From Oryza sativa Japonica Group (Eukaryota; Streptophyta; Magnoliopsida; Poales; Poaceae), in the NCBI RefSeq assembly GCF_034140825.1, contig NC_089038.1, positions 26,069,501 to 26,133,500 on the forward strand: a stretch of 64,000 nt of DNA, written 5' to 3'. The notes below the pieces were generated by a model, which did not search any database, had not been told where the DNA came from, and worked only from the letters and a program-made list of their open reading frames with translations. The translations under genes and the position numbers were made by a program. The first letter of the stretch is position 1. Every line of letters starts with the position of its first letter. Positions 12,441-25,961 of the stretch are shown here, piece by piece.

Positions 12441-14436
12441 TCATGCAGAGGATTTCTTCAGTGCTCTATCCAGCCTGACATTGAAGGGAGTTGAGTGCCA
12501 GTTTACCCTTTTGTCCTGCAGCAACCCACTGAAGCATCAGTACATCATTCAAAAATCTGAAGAAACATATGACTTGAGTGTTGAATGCACCTCTCTGTAT
12601 TTGCTTGTCGTATTGGGGATTCCATTGGTTCCTGAATCTGATCTTGAAGAACAGTGTGCATTGTCTTGCTTGGTGCTACTCCAGTAACTTCCCACCGTAC
12701 CCAAGATCGCCTCTTCACGGTTATGGCTGGGAGACCTTCGTGGAGATGATGTAGCTGATGATTGCTTAAGGTCATCGACCGTCAAAGCACCCAGGACAGG
12801 CCTTTCATCTCGGTTTACAGTTGAAATGGAACAAGGAGATCCACTTTGCACCTTGTCTACTGTTGAGTTATCTGAAGAAACCAACCAAGTAGAGAGGCTC
12901 GCATCCACAGAAACTTCCTTCTTGATAGAATTTTCAGGGGTTGCACCTACCTTTGGCACTGAATTTACATTCTCCTTATTCGACTTTTTAGCTGGTGCTG
13001 CTTGGGCTTTTACTTCCTTCCACTGTGACATATTCTGAACCGGATTCAGCACAGGACGGACATACTGGCCTCTGTCGCGATGATTGTTTCTCTGAATTAG
13101 AGGGCTTTGTTCCTCTACAGAGGTACTACTGCTCTTAGGTGCAGGGCTGCTGACTTCATTGTCATTCTGCTGATCTTTGTACATTTGCAATGAGAAAAGA
13201 GACTCATGGGACTCCTGCTTGATATCTTCAGTGTACAGTTCATCCTTGTCTACTAAATCAATCTTGCAGTCTACAAAATCCTCCTCCTCCTCATCACTAT
13301 CATCACCGTAGTTGTCGTCCTCACCATACTCATCTTCTTCTTCTTCGCTGTCTGAGCAATTCCGGTAACGGTGATTCTCCGGGAGCAGCACATCCTTTTG
13401 CATGTGTTTTCCATCTTCATTTTCTACCATACTGACAGGCTCTGGTGGTTCCTCCTCTTGGTCAGCCGGTGCAGTGTTTTCATATGCCGTAACATTCATG
13501 TCGAACGTTACTTTCTTCTTGCCACTGCTGCGGCTCTCTTGTCCGCCCACCTCCCTATGCATCAAGAAAGACGGCATGTTAACAGGCACACAAGCCGAAT
13601 CATTCATACACTAATCATTTCGTTAACCTACCTGAGTTCTGGATCAGGAGTGCAAACAACTGCTTCCGCCAAAGGTGGTGAGTGTGCCACCGGGGAGAGT
13701 GGCGGTGTTACTTGCTTCTCCGGCAGCAAAGAGCTTGCTGGCGATGCCTTCTGCTCACTGCAAACAGATTAACAGTAAGAAATACAACATCGAATACAAG
13801 GTGAAGGTACAGCCATAGAAATACGGAACTAAACGTATATGGCATTTGGGAATTAGGCAATTAACAGTTATAAGCAGGCTGCCGAGCATTAGGACATGTT
13901 CATATCCATGTCAGTCAATACTACGGTGCTGCTTCTCTGAGGCGTTTCAGCAAACACCCGAGCTGCAATTCTCTCCCTACCAGCCATTCTCACGCATTCG
14001 CATAAGCATTCGAGAGCAACAGCGAAAATTCACAGGCACGCAAAGACGACCACAGTGGAGGCTACACGCACCTCAGCTCCTTTCCGGGCCTTGCGCCAGT
14101 GACCACCTCCTCCGCAGCCTCCACCGGCATGGGCGGCGGTGCCAGCAACACATCCTTCGCCTCCTGCAACAGTGGCGGCGGTTCCACCTCCTCCTTCGCC
14201 TCCACATCCACCGCCGTCAACGCCTTGCCGAGCAGAGCAACCTGCGGGGCAAATCCGAAACCCATCAGGAACTCACGGAATCACCATCACCCACCCGAGC
14301 GCCCTACCACAGGGGCGAGCACCCGAGACCAGAATCTCACATGGTCCGGCCGCGGCGGCGGGGACCTCGCCGGAGACTGCCTCCGCGGCTGCCGCCGGCG
14401 GCGGCGGTCGCCGAAGCAGGCGAGGAAGCAGCCCAT
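12441..14436 (-). CDS. JASON-like protein
   Basis: Five coding exons: 14341-14436, 14072-14241, 13632-13757, 12591-13554 and 12441-12515. They join in phase and give 476 aa. The N-terminus MGCFLACFGDRRRRR has a Gly-2 suited to N-myristoylation, with nearby cysteines for palmitoylation and a basic patch; this suggests membrane attachment. Family-like blocks follow: GKKKVTFDMNVTAYE, a strongly acidic tract (about residues 190-225), SLSTWLVSSDNST, ERPVLGALTVDDLKQ and the C-terminal VNWHSTPFNVRLDRALKK. These match Arabidopsis JASON and its relatives as I recall them. JASON controls spindle orientation in male meiosis II, and its loss gives unreduced pollen. Whether this paralogue acts in meiosis is not shown here. 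The short last exon is easily missed: reading through donor 12590 yields a false C-terminus. Confidence 0.82.
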
Positions 14437-15018
14437 GGAGGCGAAGATGCGGGAGGACGGGAGCAGCCGGGTGGAAGGATTCGATGGAGTGGCTCGATTT
14501 TGAATTTTTTTCCGGGGATTTCGAGAAAGTATTTTATAAATTAGTTTTGGTAGTGGCGGATAGTGCGGATTCGGTGAGGAATCTGACCGTTGCTAACCAA
14601 GAATTGAAGACCAAGAGGGCCAGGGTGCGGCGCGGGCAGGTAGGTGGCTGCACTGATTGCTATTGTCTGATTTGCTGGTTTGAATTAGGAATAAGTCTAT
14701 TTCGCCCCCTCAGCTATTGCGTTGATTTAAAATGCACCCTCAAATTTCAAAACCAGATTTTTAGACATCTCTCAACTTCTAAAACCGTTCAATTTACCCC
14801 TCAATTCAAACCTGAGTAGTTTTGATATACATGAGGCTGACGTACATATCTAGCCAGTGAAAAAATAATAGTAATTGCATGGCCCACATGTCATTGACCA
14901 TAACATTTTCCTCCTCTCTCTCCACGCACCAACCTTGACGGGCCTATTTCTCCTCTCCAGGCACCAACTGCTGGTATTCTCTGATAGAGCAGTGACTCTA
15001 ACTTCTCCTTATTGGCGC

Positions 15019-15026
15019 ATCGCCGC
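15019..15026. repeat. 8-bp target duplication, left copy (hAT)
   Basis: ATCGCCGC directly precedes the TIR at 15027 and recurs exactly at 26779-26786 after the right TIR. Eight bases is the duplication length of the hAT superfamily. Confidence 0.9.
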
Positions 15027-15195
15027 TAGGGGTGGAAAAAAAGCTCGGGCTTGGCTCGAGCTTGGTTGGCTTGGCTCTGCTCGTAAGCCAAACGAGCCAA
15101 GCCCAAGAAGCCTCCTTTTCAGCTCGTTGCTGAAATAAGCCGAGCTGAGCTAGCTCGCGAGCCACTTGTTTTGGCTCGCGAGCCTAGATCATTGT

Positions 15196-15759
15196 TGTCG
15201 AGGTTACGGGTCTGGCATACCCTCTACCCTTCGATATACGTTACGTATCGACGTGGCATGCCCACGCGTACGCGGACATTTCCTTCATAATCTAAGGAAA
15301 CTTTTCACGAAATCAACAGACGGAAAGAGTCCTTCTCGGACAAGGACTGGGTTACCTACGTATCGTGCTAGGTCTGGTGTGTTCGAGTCCTACTCGGAGA
15401 GCATCAGACCTATGGTATAAAAGGGATCCCCCGGAGAGGGCATAGGGGATCGAATCTCAGAGCCAACACAACCCACACAGTCTATGAAGCCGGAGCCTGC
15501 GAGGAGCCAAGTCGTCGAGAGCTAGTCGAATCAACTCGACTACAATCTCGCCGGATCTGACAAGTTCCATCTTTTCCTTTGTAACCTGTGTTTTCCGCTA
15601 TATAATCCCATATCAACTGGATTAGGGCTATTACCTGTTAAGGGGCCTGAACCAGTATAATTCCTGTCTTTTGATTGCTTGATGTCGTACTACGTAGATC
15701 CTTGTACCAGCGTACCCCTATACACTCTATATCCGGTCTACGGGTATCACCCATCGACA
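15196..15759 (+). repeat. 5' LTR of the Gypsy element
   Basis: 564 bp, starting TGTCGAGG and ending GTCGACA-like ATCGACA. It contains GGTATAAAAGGG (about 15414-15425), a good TATA box for element transcription. Confidence 0.93.
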
Positions 15760-15760
15760 G

Positions 15761-15778
15761 TGGCGCGCTAGGTAGGGG
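15761..15778 (+). other. Primer-binding-site-like sequence
   Basis: TGGCGCGCTAGGTAGGGG begins one base after the left LTR. It resembles the tRNA-primed start sites of many grass Gypsy elements. I have not identified the tRNA. Confidence 0.6.
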
Positions 15779-15799
15779 GACTTGGTACTCAAGGTTCTA

Positions 15800-18700
15800 C
15801 TACTATGCCATCAAGCTTCGTCTACAACAACGTCAACACCCGCTCCAGCCAAACACTCTCGACTTCAACAATGCTGGTATGGACTCAAGTCGGCGAAATC
15901 GTCTTCCCGGTTTACACCACGATGCCGATCTCAACCGGTCCTCCAATGACTGAAAACGAGAACGCAGTGGCTACGAACCAAGACGGTTCCATGTCGAAAA
16001 ACCCACCCATTGAAACGGAGAACGGATTACCGACTACATTCAAACTCGGGAAGGATTCTGATGCGGCCAAGTCTTGTCCCTCCGACAAAATACACGGACC
16101 GGCAAAGATGACTCCCGAAGCTATCAGGTCTTGGTGTCCTATCTACAAAACCAAGAAACATACCCTTCAAGATTGCTGGGTATTCATCGATGTCCGTGCT
16201 GAAATTCGCGCCTGCAAAGAACGTGGAATTCAGCGTATTTCTCCAACTCGGGATATCTATTGTCCTATCCACAAGACAAAGAATCACGATCTCTCGAGCT
16301 GCAAAGTTCTCCTCGGCGCCATGAAGACCCCATCTCCTAAGTCATACGTCCCCGCCAGGGATAACGGCAAGGAACAGGGAGCGACTCCAGCCTCAGATCG
16401 ATTCGTTGGGGTAATCGATCTCGATCCTCACGAACCATTGTTCTTACATCTCCTCGAAGACTACGGGTCATCGACAACAAGTGCACCGCGGGAGGTATTA
16501 GTTATCGATGACGTTGGCACGTCAGCTCAAGCCAACGCAGAAGCGGCAAATCAATCGACTACTCCAGCTCAGCACATCAGGGCTATTCAAACTATACTGA
16601 GGGAAACTCCTTTCGATCCCGTTCTGAACGATGACCTCGAGCATTGGACAGAACGATTACGGGAGTCGGTGACCAACCTTAGCAATGCGTTCGAAGAGGC
16701 CGCTACCGCATCACACTAAGATCAGCCACCAATCGCCAACCCCAATGGTGAAGATCCGGAGCGGAGGGAATCGCCTCGACAGGCTACCCCTCCACCTCGT
16801 GGCACTGGTGATCTTCGAGATCAAATTAACGGTCGCCGAGAAGCACGGCGCACATGGGACGATGCAAATCGCTCTCGGCGTCATGTTTCTTCACGGCGCC
16901 ATGATCGAGGAGACCGCCCAAACGAGGACCGAGAATGCAACGATCATGAACGGCGGGGGCCAGACAATACTGGTCATGGCCGTCGCCGCAACGACGACGA
17001 CGAAGGAGATCGGCGCCGAGATAACAGCGAGAGACAACGACAAGATTCCCGGGATCCAGGTCGTCATCCTCGTAATCGTACGCCAGAGCCAAGCGACCCC
17101 TCGTCATCGTCATCATCCGCGTCCTCTTCATCGTCAGACAGACATCCACGAAGGTCATGCGACCGCCGGCAACCCACCGCCCCCAGTGCTGGGTATAGGG
17201 CTTTCGGTCGTTCCCTACGTGATGTCCGATGGCCTGAGAGATTCCGACCCGGGCCATTGAAAAGTATGATGGGAGCACTGACCCAGAAGAATTCCTTCAA
17301 GTCTACTCGACAGTGCTTTATGCTGCTGGAGCAGATGACAACGCATTGGCGAACTATTTACCAACTGCGTTGAAGGGTTCTGCACGTTCATGGCTGATGC
17401 ATCTTCCTCCCTACTCAATCTCTTCGTGGGCAGATCTGTGGCAACAGTTCGTCGCCAATTTCCAAGGAACATACAAGCGCCACGCGATCGAAGACGACTT
17501 ACACGCGTTAACATAGAACTCTGGGGAATCATTGAGGGAATACGTTCGCGCTTTAATAAGTGCAGAAACACCATTTCCGAGATTACCGACGCTTCTGTAA
17601 TTCGTGCCTTCAAGTCCAGTGTCAGAGATCGCTACACTACCCAGGAGTTGGCAATAAGACGCATCACAACTACTCGAAGATTATTCGAGATCGTTGAGCG
17701 GTGTGCCCACGTGGATGACGCGCTAAGACGCAAGAACGACAAGCCGAAGACCGGGGGAGAGAAGAAACCAGCCGCAGACGCATTTGAGTCAAACAAGAAG
17801 AAAAATCGCAAGAACGGGAAAAGGAAAGCTCAAGCGGAAGTCCTCGCAGCTAAGTACGCGAACCCTCCCAAGCGCCCAAACCCACAGGGCAGCGATACAA
17901 AGAAATCATGGTGCCCCATACACAAAGCGGACAGACATTCTCTGGAGGATTGCCTTGTTTTCAAAAAGTCGCTCGAGAAGCACATGGCATTTGAAAAGGG
18001 CAAGCGGGTACGTGTTGTCGAGAAGAACGAGGAGACACCTCCTCATGAATCGGACTCTGCGTACCCGAACTCCGACCTCCACATCTCACACATCTTCGAC
18101 GGCTCCACAACGTACTCCTCCAAGCGAGAATACAAGAAAGTGGAACGTGAAGTCTGTTCGACGTGGCGGGTGGCTGCACCCAAGATGAAGTGGTCTGAGC
18201 AGAGAATAGAGTTCTCGGAGGAGGACCACCCCAACACCTCTGTTATCCCAGGTCGATATCCGATCGTGGTCGAGCCCACTATTCGGAACGTCAAGGTAGC
18301 ACGAGTTCTCATCGACGGTGGCAGCTCAATCCCACAAAGTGAGTTGACACCAACTGATCAACCCTTCCATGGAATTACTCCCCAATCATCATCCAGACCT
18401 TTGGGCAAGATCACATTGCCCGTGACCTTCGGCCAAGCCAACAACTTCCGAACAGAGCAGATCACCTTTGATGTCGCTGAATTTAATACAGCTTATAACG
18501 CCATCATCGGGAGAACTGCACTTGCGAAGTTCATGGCCGCATCCCACTACGCATATCAAGTGCTCAAGATGCCGGGACCGAAGGGAACAATCACTATTCA
18601 GGGGAATGCAAAGCTGGCGGTGCAGTGCGACAAGCGGAGCCTCGACATGGTCGAGCAAACGCCCACCCCACCTGCCATGTCTGAGCCACCCAAGAAAGTG

Positions 18701-21700
18701 AGCAAGCTAAACAAGACGCCGAAGCCAGACGGCGCCATCAAAATCGTTCCGCTCTCTAGTGCTAACCCCGACAAGACTGTCAAAATCGGGGCTACACTAG
18801 ATGAGAAATAGGAACTCGCGCTCATCACCTTCCTCCGCGACAATGCCGACGTGTTCGCTTGGCAGCCGTCCGACATGCCGGGGGTCCCCAGGGAGGTGAT
18901 TGAGCACAAACTAATGGTGCGACCCGATGCCAAGCCAGTAAAGCAAAGACTGCGGAGATTTGCACCAGATCGAAAACAAGCCATACGAGAAGAGCTCGAC
19001 AAACTTCTCAAAGCTGGCTTCATCAGAGAAGTACTTCATCCAGAGTGGCTAGCCAACCCAGTCATGGTGCGGAAGGCCAACGGAAAATGGAGAATGTGCG
19101 TCGACTTCACAGACCTCAACAAGGCGTGCCCCAAGGATCACTTTCCTCTCCCTCGAATAGACCAGTTGGTGGATTCAACAGCCGGATGCGAGCTTTTAAG
19201 CTTCCTCGACGCTTACTCTGGCTACCACCAAATCAGTATGGCGAAAGAGGACGAGGAGAAAACAACGTTCATCACGCCGTTCGGGGTATTTTGCTATGTT
19301 AAGATGCCTTTCGGACTAATAACTACCGGGAATACTTTCTAGCGCACGGTCCAGGGCGCACTTAGCAACCAGCTTGGCAACAATGTCGAGGCTTACGTCG
19401 ATGACATCGTTGTCAAAACCAAGACGAGCGACTCATTGATTGATCACCTGCGGGAAACGTTCGACAACCTCCGACGATATCGCCTTATGCTCAACTCAGA
19501 GAAGTGCACATTCGGAGTACCGTCGGCCAAGCTACTCGGATTCCTCGTTTCTGGCAGAGGGATAGAGGCAAATCCCGAGAAGATCAAAGCAATCGAGAAC
19601 ATGAAGTCGCCCACAAGACTCAAGGAGGTGCAGAAGCTAACCGGATGCATGGCAGCATTAAGCAGATTCGTCGCTAGGATGGGAGAACGAGGACAGCCTT
19701 TCTTCGCCTTGTTGAAGAAACAAGACAAATTTATATGGACACAGGAAGCCGGAGAGGCATTTATTGCACTCAAGCGCTACCTATCAAACCCCCCTGTACT
19801 CGTTGCTCCCCAACCTAATGAAGAATTATTCCTTTATATTGTCGCCACGCCATATTCCGTTAGCACTATCATTGTCGTCGAGAGAGAGAAAGTACAACGA
19901 CCAGTTTATTACTCAGCGAAGCTCTCCATGATGCAAAGACAAGATATCCACAGATTCAAAAACTGCTCTACGCAGTCATCATGACATCAAGGAAGCTACG
20001 CCACTACTTTCAAGCCACAGAGTCACAGTTGTCTCCTCCTTCCCACTTGGCGAAGTTGTGAGAAACAAAGACGTTCTCGGCCGCATCGCGAAATGGGTAG
20101 TCGAGCTAAGCCAGTTTGATATCCACTTTGTGCCGTGAACAGCCATCAAATCTCAGGTACTCGCCGACTTCGTGGCCGATTGGACCATGCCAGATAATAA
20201 GCCAGACAACCAAGGCGACAATGAGACATGGACAATGGCGTTCGATGGCGCACTCAACAGCCAAGGAGCAGGGGCAGGATTTATCTTAACATCTCCCTCC
20301 GGAGATCAATTCAAGCATGCAATCCACCTCAACTTCAGGGCAACCAATAACACTGCAGAATACGAAGGACTACTCGCCGGGATACGAGCTGCAGCCGCAC
20401 TTGGGGCCAAGCGACTAATCGTCAAAGGGAACTCTAAGCTAGTCGCAAACCAGGTGTACAAAGACTACAAATGCTCCAACCCCGAGTTATCCAAGTATCT
20501 CTCAGAAGTCAGGAAGCTAGAGAGGAGGTTCGATGGGATCGAGGTCCGGCACGTCTACCGCAAGGACAACGTCGAGCCAGACGATCTAGCACGACGCGCA
20601 TCCAGACGAGAGCCGCTCGAGCCCGGCACCTTTCTCGACGTCCTGACGAAGCCATCGGTGAAGGAAGTAAGCGGTGAAGTTGGCCCGAACACCCCCGACA
20701 TCAGCTCGGAGGTCACTGAGGTAGAACGCGCCGTTGTTGACATCGAAACTACAGACGACTGGCGCAGCCCATTAATCAAATTCATCAGCAGCGAGGAGTT
20801 GCCCGAGGACGATACAGAGGCTGAGAAAATAATCCGCAAAGCAAAGATCTACTGTATGGTCGGCAACGACTTATACAAAAAAGCGCCAAACAGGATATTT
20901 CTCAAATGCGTCTCTACCGACGATGGCAGACAACTTCTCCTCGACATACATGAAGGCATATGCGGGTCACACGCCGCCGGTCGGACATTGGTCAGCAAAG
21001 CCTTTCAACAAGGGTTTTTCTGGCCAACCGCCCTTAAAGATGCATACGACATGGTCCAGCGATGTGAAGCCTGTCAATTCCACAGCAAGCACACAAAGCT
21101 ACCTGCACAAGCGCTCCAGACAATCCCTCTGACTTGGTTGTTCTCATGCTGGGGGCTAGACATACTTGGGCCATTCCCACGAGGACACGGCGGCTACAGA
21201 TTTCTATTTGTAGCGATTGACAAGTTCACCAAGTGGATCGAAGCAGTACCCACCGGGGAGATCAAGGCCGATAACGCCATCAAGTTCATCAGAGGGATAT
21301 TTTGCAGATACGGACTACCGCACCGCACATAACCGACAATGTCTCTCAATTCATCAGCGCCGATTTCCAGGACTACTGCATCAGCTTGGGAGTCAAAATA
21401 TGCTTCGCCTCGGTCTCTCATCCTCAAAGCAATGGACAAGTCGAAAGGGCGAACGGCATAGTACTACAAAGGATAAAAACCCGCGTCTACGACAGACTCA
21501 TGTCACACGACAAAAAATGGGTTGAAGAACTCCCATCAGTACTATGGGCCGTACGCACTACACCGACAACGTCCAATAAGGAAACACCCTTCTTCCTCGT
21601 GTACGGTTCTGAAGCCATGCTCCCTGGCGAGTTACGGCATCAAAGCACACGAGTACAGAAGCATTCCGACGAGAGCCAGGAGAATCAGCGAGAGATCGAT

Positions 21701-22000
21701 GTAAACCTTCTCGAGAAGCATCGTGAGCGAGTTGCCATCCAAGCAGCTAGCTATCAACAGGCCCTCCGCCGTTATCATGAGAAACGAATCCGAGTATGCA
21801 TACTTTCGATCGGCGACTACGTCCTCAGACAAGTTCAAACCCAAGCGGGGCGAAACAAACTCTCACCAAAATGGGAAGGACCGTACGCGATCACACAAGT
21901 CTTGCGGCCAGGCGCATTCAAAATGGCCGACGGCGACGGTCGCGAACTAGCAAATTCGTGGAACATTGACCAACTACGTAAATTCTATGTATGAGTCAAT
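15800..22000 (+). mobile_element. gag-pol region of the Gypsy element (broken)
   Basis: Order along the plus strand, with rounded positions. A leading gag-like part at 15.8-16.7 kb has two histidine-cysteine knuckle-like CPI(H/Y)KTK motifs. Gag core is at 17.2-18.0 kb and ends in a third such motif. Protease, with VLIDGGSS, is near 18.3 kb. Reverse transcriptase, with VDFTDLNKACPKD and YVDDIV, spans 18.8-19.9 kb, followed by RNase H at 20.2-20.6 kb. Integrase at 20.8-21.9 kb has an H2C2-type zinc motif and WGLDILGPFPR. No chromodomain is evident. It is a fossil, not one intact reading frame. Confidence 0.9.
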
Positions 22001-22549
22001 ACCGCTATACCTGTAAGCACCCTTGCAGTATCAATAAAGCCTACTTCTTGGTCTCATATCACGACCAAAGTGCTTTCACCCAATGACCCCTTACCCTAAC
22101 GACGCCTAACGTTGAAACCCGACAAGGCCTCCGAGGAACCTAAGGGATCTTCGGCTGGGGACGCCCAGAGCCGATAAGGTCTTGTCAGATCCTTCAGAGA
22201 TGAAAGACCATGTAAGATCTGGTCGTGTAAGAGTTCTCGCCGTGCGTATTAACCAAGCCGTGTAATCGGAAACCGAGCTTTCCAACTTCACGGCTGGGGT
22301 CTAGGATCAGAGCTTATTCAACCAAAACAGGCCAAGGGTCCAGGAGCCTTGTCACCCGAGGAAATCCCTCCGACGACAAGGCTGGGGGCTAGGGAGAGTG
22401 TACGACCCAAACGGCTAACTAAAGTCGTTAACTGAGAACACACTCTTACACACAACACCCAGAGTAAGAAAACATTTCTTAAAGATAAATTTCTTTATTC
22501 ACAAAATATTCCTTACAGTTTATACATAAATATTTTGCTGCATTATATC

Positions 22550-25500
22550 TTCCCCTAAGATATTTGGTCGCAGGATACAAGCATTACCAAGACGGCCAAC
22601 GCCAGTCCATTGATTGGAAAACTTTCTCGGCCAACGGCGACATCGACCTCGCAAGGTGGTCTATCTCCGCCGGGTTCCTCCGAGAACGTGGAAAAACTTC
22701 ACGTAAAAATTCGAGATCCAGCCGCGGGCGGTGATCTCGCAGGCAAGCCAGCACGTGTCCTCCGGCATATCGGCTCGCTCGACGACACTCTTGCTTCAAG
22801 GCCTCATCGATTCGCTTGCCAATGCCATCGAGTTGGGCACAGGCCCCGTTGAGCCACGAGATGTACCCGGCCGCCAATTCCTCAGGATCACCGCAGATTA
22901 CCCGAAGCTCCCGGCACACCCTGGCCATCGAAGTGCAGCAACTCTTCAAGTAAGACGAGAACCACACCTCGCGGCCTCGGAGCGTTTCCACAGCTTGCTC
23001 TTTCTTTACGGCTAGCATTGCCCTCTTGAGTTCCGTCACTTCAAATTTCGTCTTCCAGTATAGGATACGACGATCTTGGGTCGCAAGGGCATCCTCGAGA
23101 TCTACTAAACGTAACGACCGCTAAGACAACCCGGAAACCCCCAAAAACAGCATCAAGGTTGATAGGCTACTCACTTGAGGCAGTTGTCGTCATCTCGACT
23201 TCCACATCAAGAGTTGGGTCCTCGGCGTCATGTGAGACGTGCGGTTCAAACTCGAGTACCAGAATTATCGCCAGTGACTCGGGTTGCCCGCGCTACTGGA
23301 CATCCTCGTTATTAGCATCTCTACAATTTACAAAAAAAACTTCCGAGATCAACATTGAACAAGGATGGTAATCACATGCACGAAGGCAACCAGAGTTCAA
23401 GATTTACAAATGACAAAAATACAAGAGGCCCTACTCTTCAAAAAGGGGGAGGACAGACTCCCCCCGGTCACTAACTTCTTCCATCACCTCCCTACGCGTG
23501 TCGCTTGCCGCCCCCTGATCCAAGATCTCACGCAGATCGAGTTCAGGGCGCGACAACCTTACACACGCAAGGACGTGACACGCCCCGGTGAAGATACCGT
23601 TGGACGTCTCCTCCGCGATCCTGGCCGTATGCTTGGAGGGGATTTCCCCCATCGCCGTCGCCAGCTCCACAAGAGAAGAAGTCAACGAGAACTCATCGGG
23701 GTTCACCGGGGTCGTGGACTCGACGCCGCACTCCCTGGCGAGCTGGTGGAGGCCGGTGTAGGTCACCCGCAGCGAACCACGAATCTCGGAGAGATTGTCT
23801 CCCAGTTCCGATATGCGGTCCTCGAGCCCTTTGCGTTGGCGCTCGTTCCCGGCCACCAGCTCCCTCATTTTCGTGAGGTCCTCGTGGGCCTCAGCCAGTT
23901 CCCGCACCAACCGCTCGGCGCGCGCGTTTGCCGCCGTCGTCTCCGCCCTCACCTCTGAGATCTCGCGGCCAATGCCGCGAGCACCAGCTTCGAGAAGGTG
24001 CCCCATTTTGACTTGGAGCTCCTCCCAGGTGAGGGCGGCCTCTGGCAGACTACGACCCCCAGCAGGATCACTGACGGGGCCGGTCGGCGTCGCCTCCCGA
24101 CTCCCGACCACGGGAACGACATCTGTTGATGCCGTGGCAGGGGATGCGCTGGATGTTCCCCCGGCCTTGGCCCGAGCAGCTTTCGCCCGCGCCTCCCTGT
24201 AAACCGCCACGAATCAAAACTCCACTCGAGCAGAAGACGCGAGAATCTAAAAGTTTCTTCACTTACTTCTCGCCGATCGTCACAATGCGCTGACGTCGTG
24301 CAGGCGGCGGAGACGTGTCGGAAGCCTGCGAGACAACCGACACAGAGTGAGAACAAACCTTCCTCGTCATATAACCGGATGATAAGGTGAAAATTACCGA
24401 GGGAGTCTCCGTCTTGCGGCGGTGTCCGAGCACAGACGAGAATTTCCTCGCCTTACTCGGAGCTTGGCCACCACTAGTAGTGGCAGCGTCGGACGCCTCC
24501 TTGACGACCTTCTCTTTCAGAGATGCCGCCACCTGATGATTCGCGAGTGGACCGACGACATCAGTCAAAGGAAGGGCCTACGCTAAATCATGTCATAAGC
24601 TGATTTTGAGCAAAAGAAGGCAGACGCTTATCGAATTAACTCACATTGATTGCTTCGTCGCGCTCCGCCGCTCCCTTTTCACAAAGGGGCGCGGGGATGT
24701 CGCTCACCGTGGTCGGGCCGCTGATCATCACCTGACCAACACGCCGCTCCACGGTTTCCCTGCTCAGACCTGTCAAGAAGAAATTAGTTTTTGATAGGTC
24801 AGAGGGGAACGCGAGTACAAGCATATCGAAGTAAATGCGAGAAAGATACCCCGAGGAGAAACCCGGGTCGCGTCATCTGGCCCGGAATAGTTATAGGCCG
24901 GGTGGGCCCGAGCCTGGAGCGGCTGGATTCGCCTACCGACGAAGTCTGCAACGACTTCATATCCCGATAAACCCCGTTCTCGAAGATTATCGATGATGTC
25001 GATAAACGATTGGAGAGAGGGGGTCAAGGGGGGCTTGGCGGTCTAGACTGGAATCTTGTCCGGTTGTTCCTCGGGAACAGCGAGGACCGGATTTGAATCC
25101 TTGATCTCAAGGTAAAACCACATGTTCCGCCATTTGCTGCGAAAAGAGGGACACTGGAAGGGGACATAACGCAACTTCATGCCATCACGAAGTCGGAACC
25201 CGACGCAACTAGATATCCTATTGGATTCCATCCAGCGCAACTCGTAATAAAAGCGGAACAGATCAAGAAAGGGTTCTACCCCAATGTAGGCCTCGCAGAG
25301 ATGCACAAAGACGCTAAGGAAAGTAATGGAATTAGAGTTCAAGTGCAGAAGAGAAAGCCCACAGAAATTCAAGACCAGTAGAAGGAATTCAGAGGGTGGA
25401 GGGAGAAATCCGCAGACAACATAATCTTCGATCGCAACCATGCGACCTAAGACGGGCTGAGGATCAGTACCTCCTGCTTCCCTCTCCGTAGTTCCACGGC

Positions 25501-25600
25501 TAGGAAGGGCGCCATCCTCCTGGAGCTTCTTCAGGGTCGCGCTGGTGGAAGCCGACTTGCCGAGATCCATCACAGCTGCAAGATCACCGGAGATGAACCT
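22550..25600 (-). mobile_element. Antisense coding remnants of the Gypsy element (PF04195-like)
   Basis: Between integrase and the 3' LTR the longest frames run on the opposite strand. The 5' part (about 25.0-25.6 kb) reads FVHLCEAYIGVEPFLDLFRF, which resembles the 'putative gypsy type transposon' domain PF04195 as I recall it. The middle (23.4-24.2 kb) is an Ala/Glu/Arg-rich probable coiled coil, and the distal part (22.6-23.0 kb) a helical segment. Such additional antisense ORFs are known in some plant Gypsy lineages. I assign them to the element, not to a host gene, and treat them as fossil. Confidence 0.65.
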
Positions 25601-25961
25601 AAAGCTGACGAAGCTAGGGTTCTGTACGGCGACGGAGAAGGCGAGGAATGCTAACGGGCGGTGTGTGTTTGACGGAGTCAGCGGACTCCAAAATGCGCAC
25701 CCAAAATCCCTTTAAATAGACGCACCCCCGACGGTGCAAATTCCAAGGGACTGAGAGAAATCCTCGCCGGAAATTTCTAGGTCCGTTATGCGCGGCAGTT
25801 TTTGACTTCAGTTCAAAATTCACTCGTGACTGTTGGGCTTCAAACGACATGTTCGATTACAAGTCATCTCCGAGGTCCTCACACCTGGAATGATAGCGTT
25901 CTCGACACCCGAAGTCGCGAATGGTCACACGAGTTCATTTTGAGCAGAAGTCGGGGGCTAC

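Noticed and set aside
12549-12590. Read-through C-terminus of the JASON-like protein
   Set aside because: The donor GAG|GTGCAT at 12590 and a downstream exon restoring VNWHSTPF explain the gene better.
22550-25600. Host gene between integrase and the 3' LTR
   Set aside because: It lies wholly inside the retrotransposon and carries a retrotransposon-type domain.
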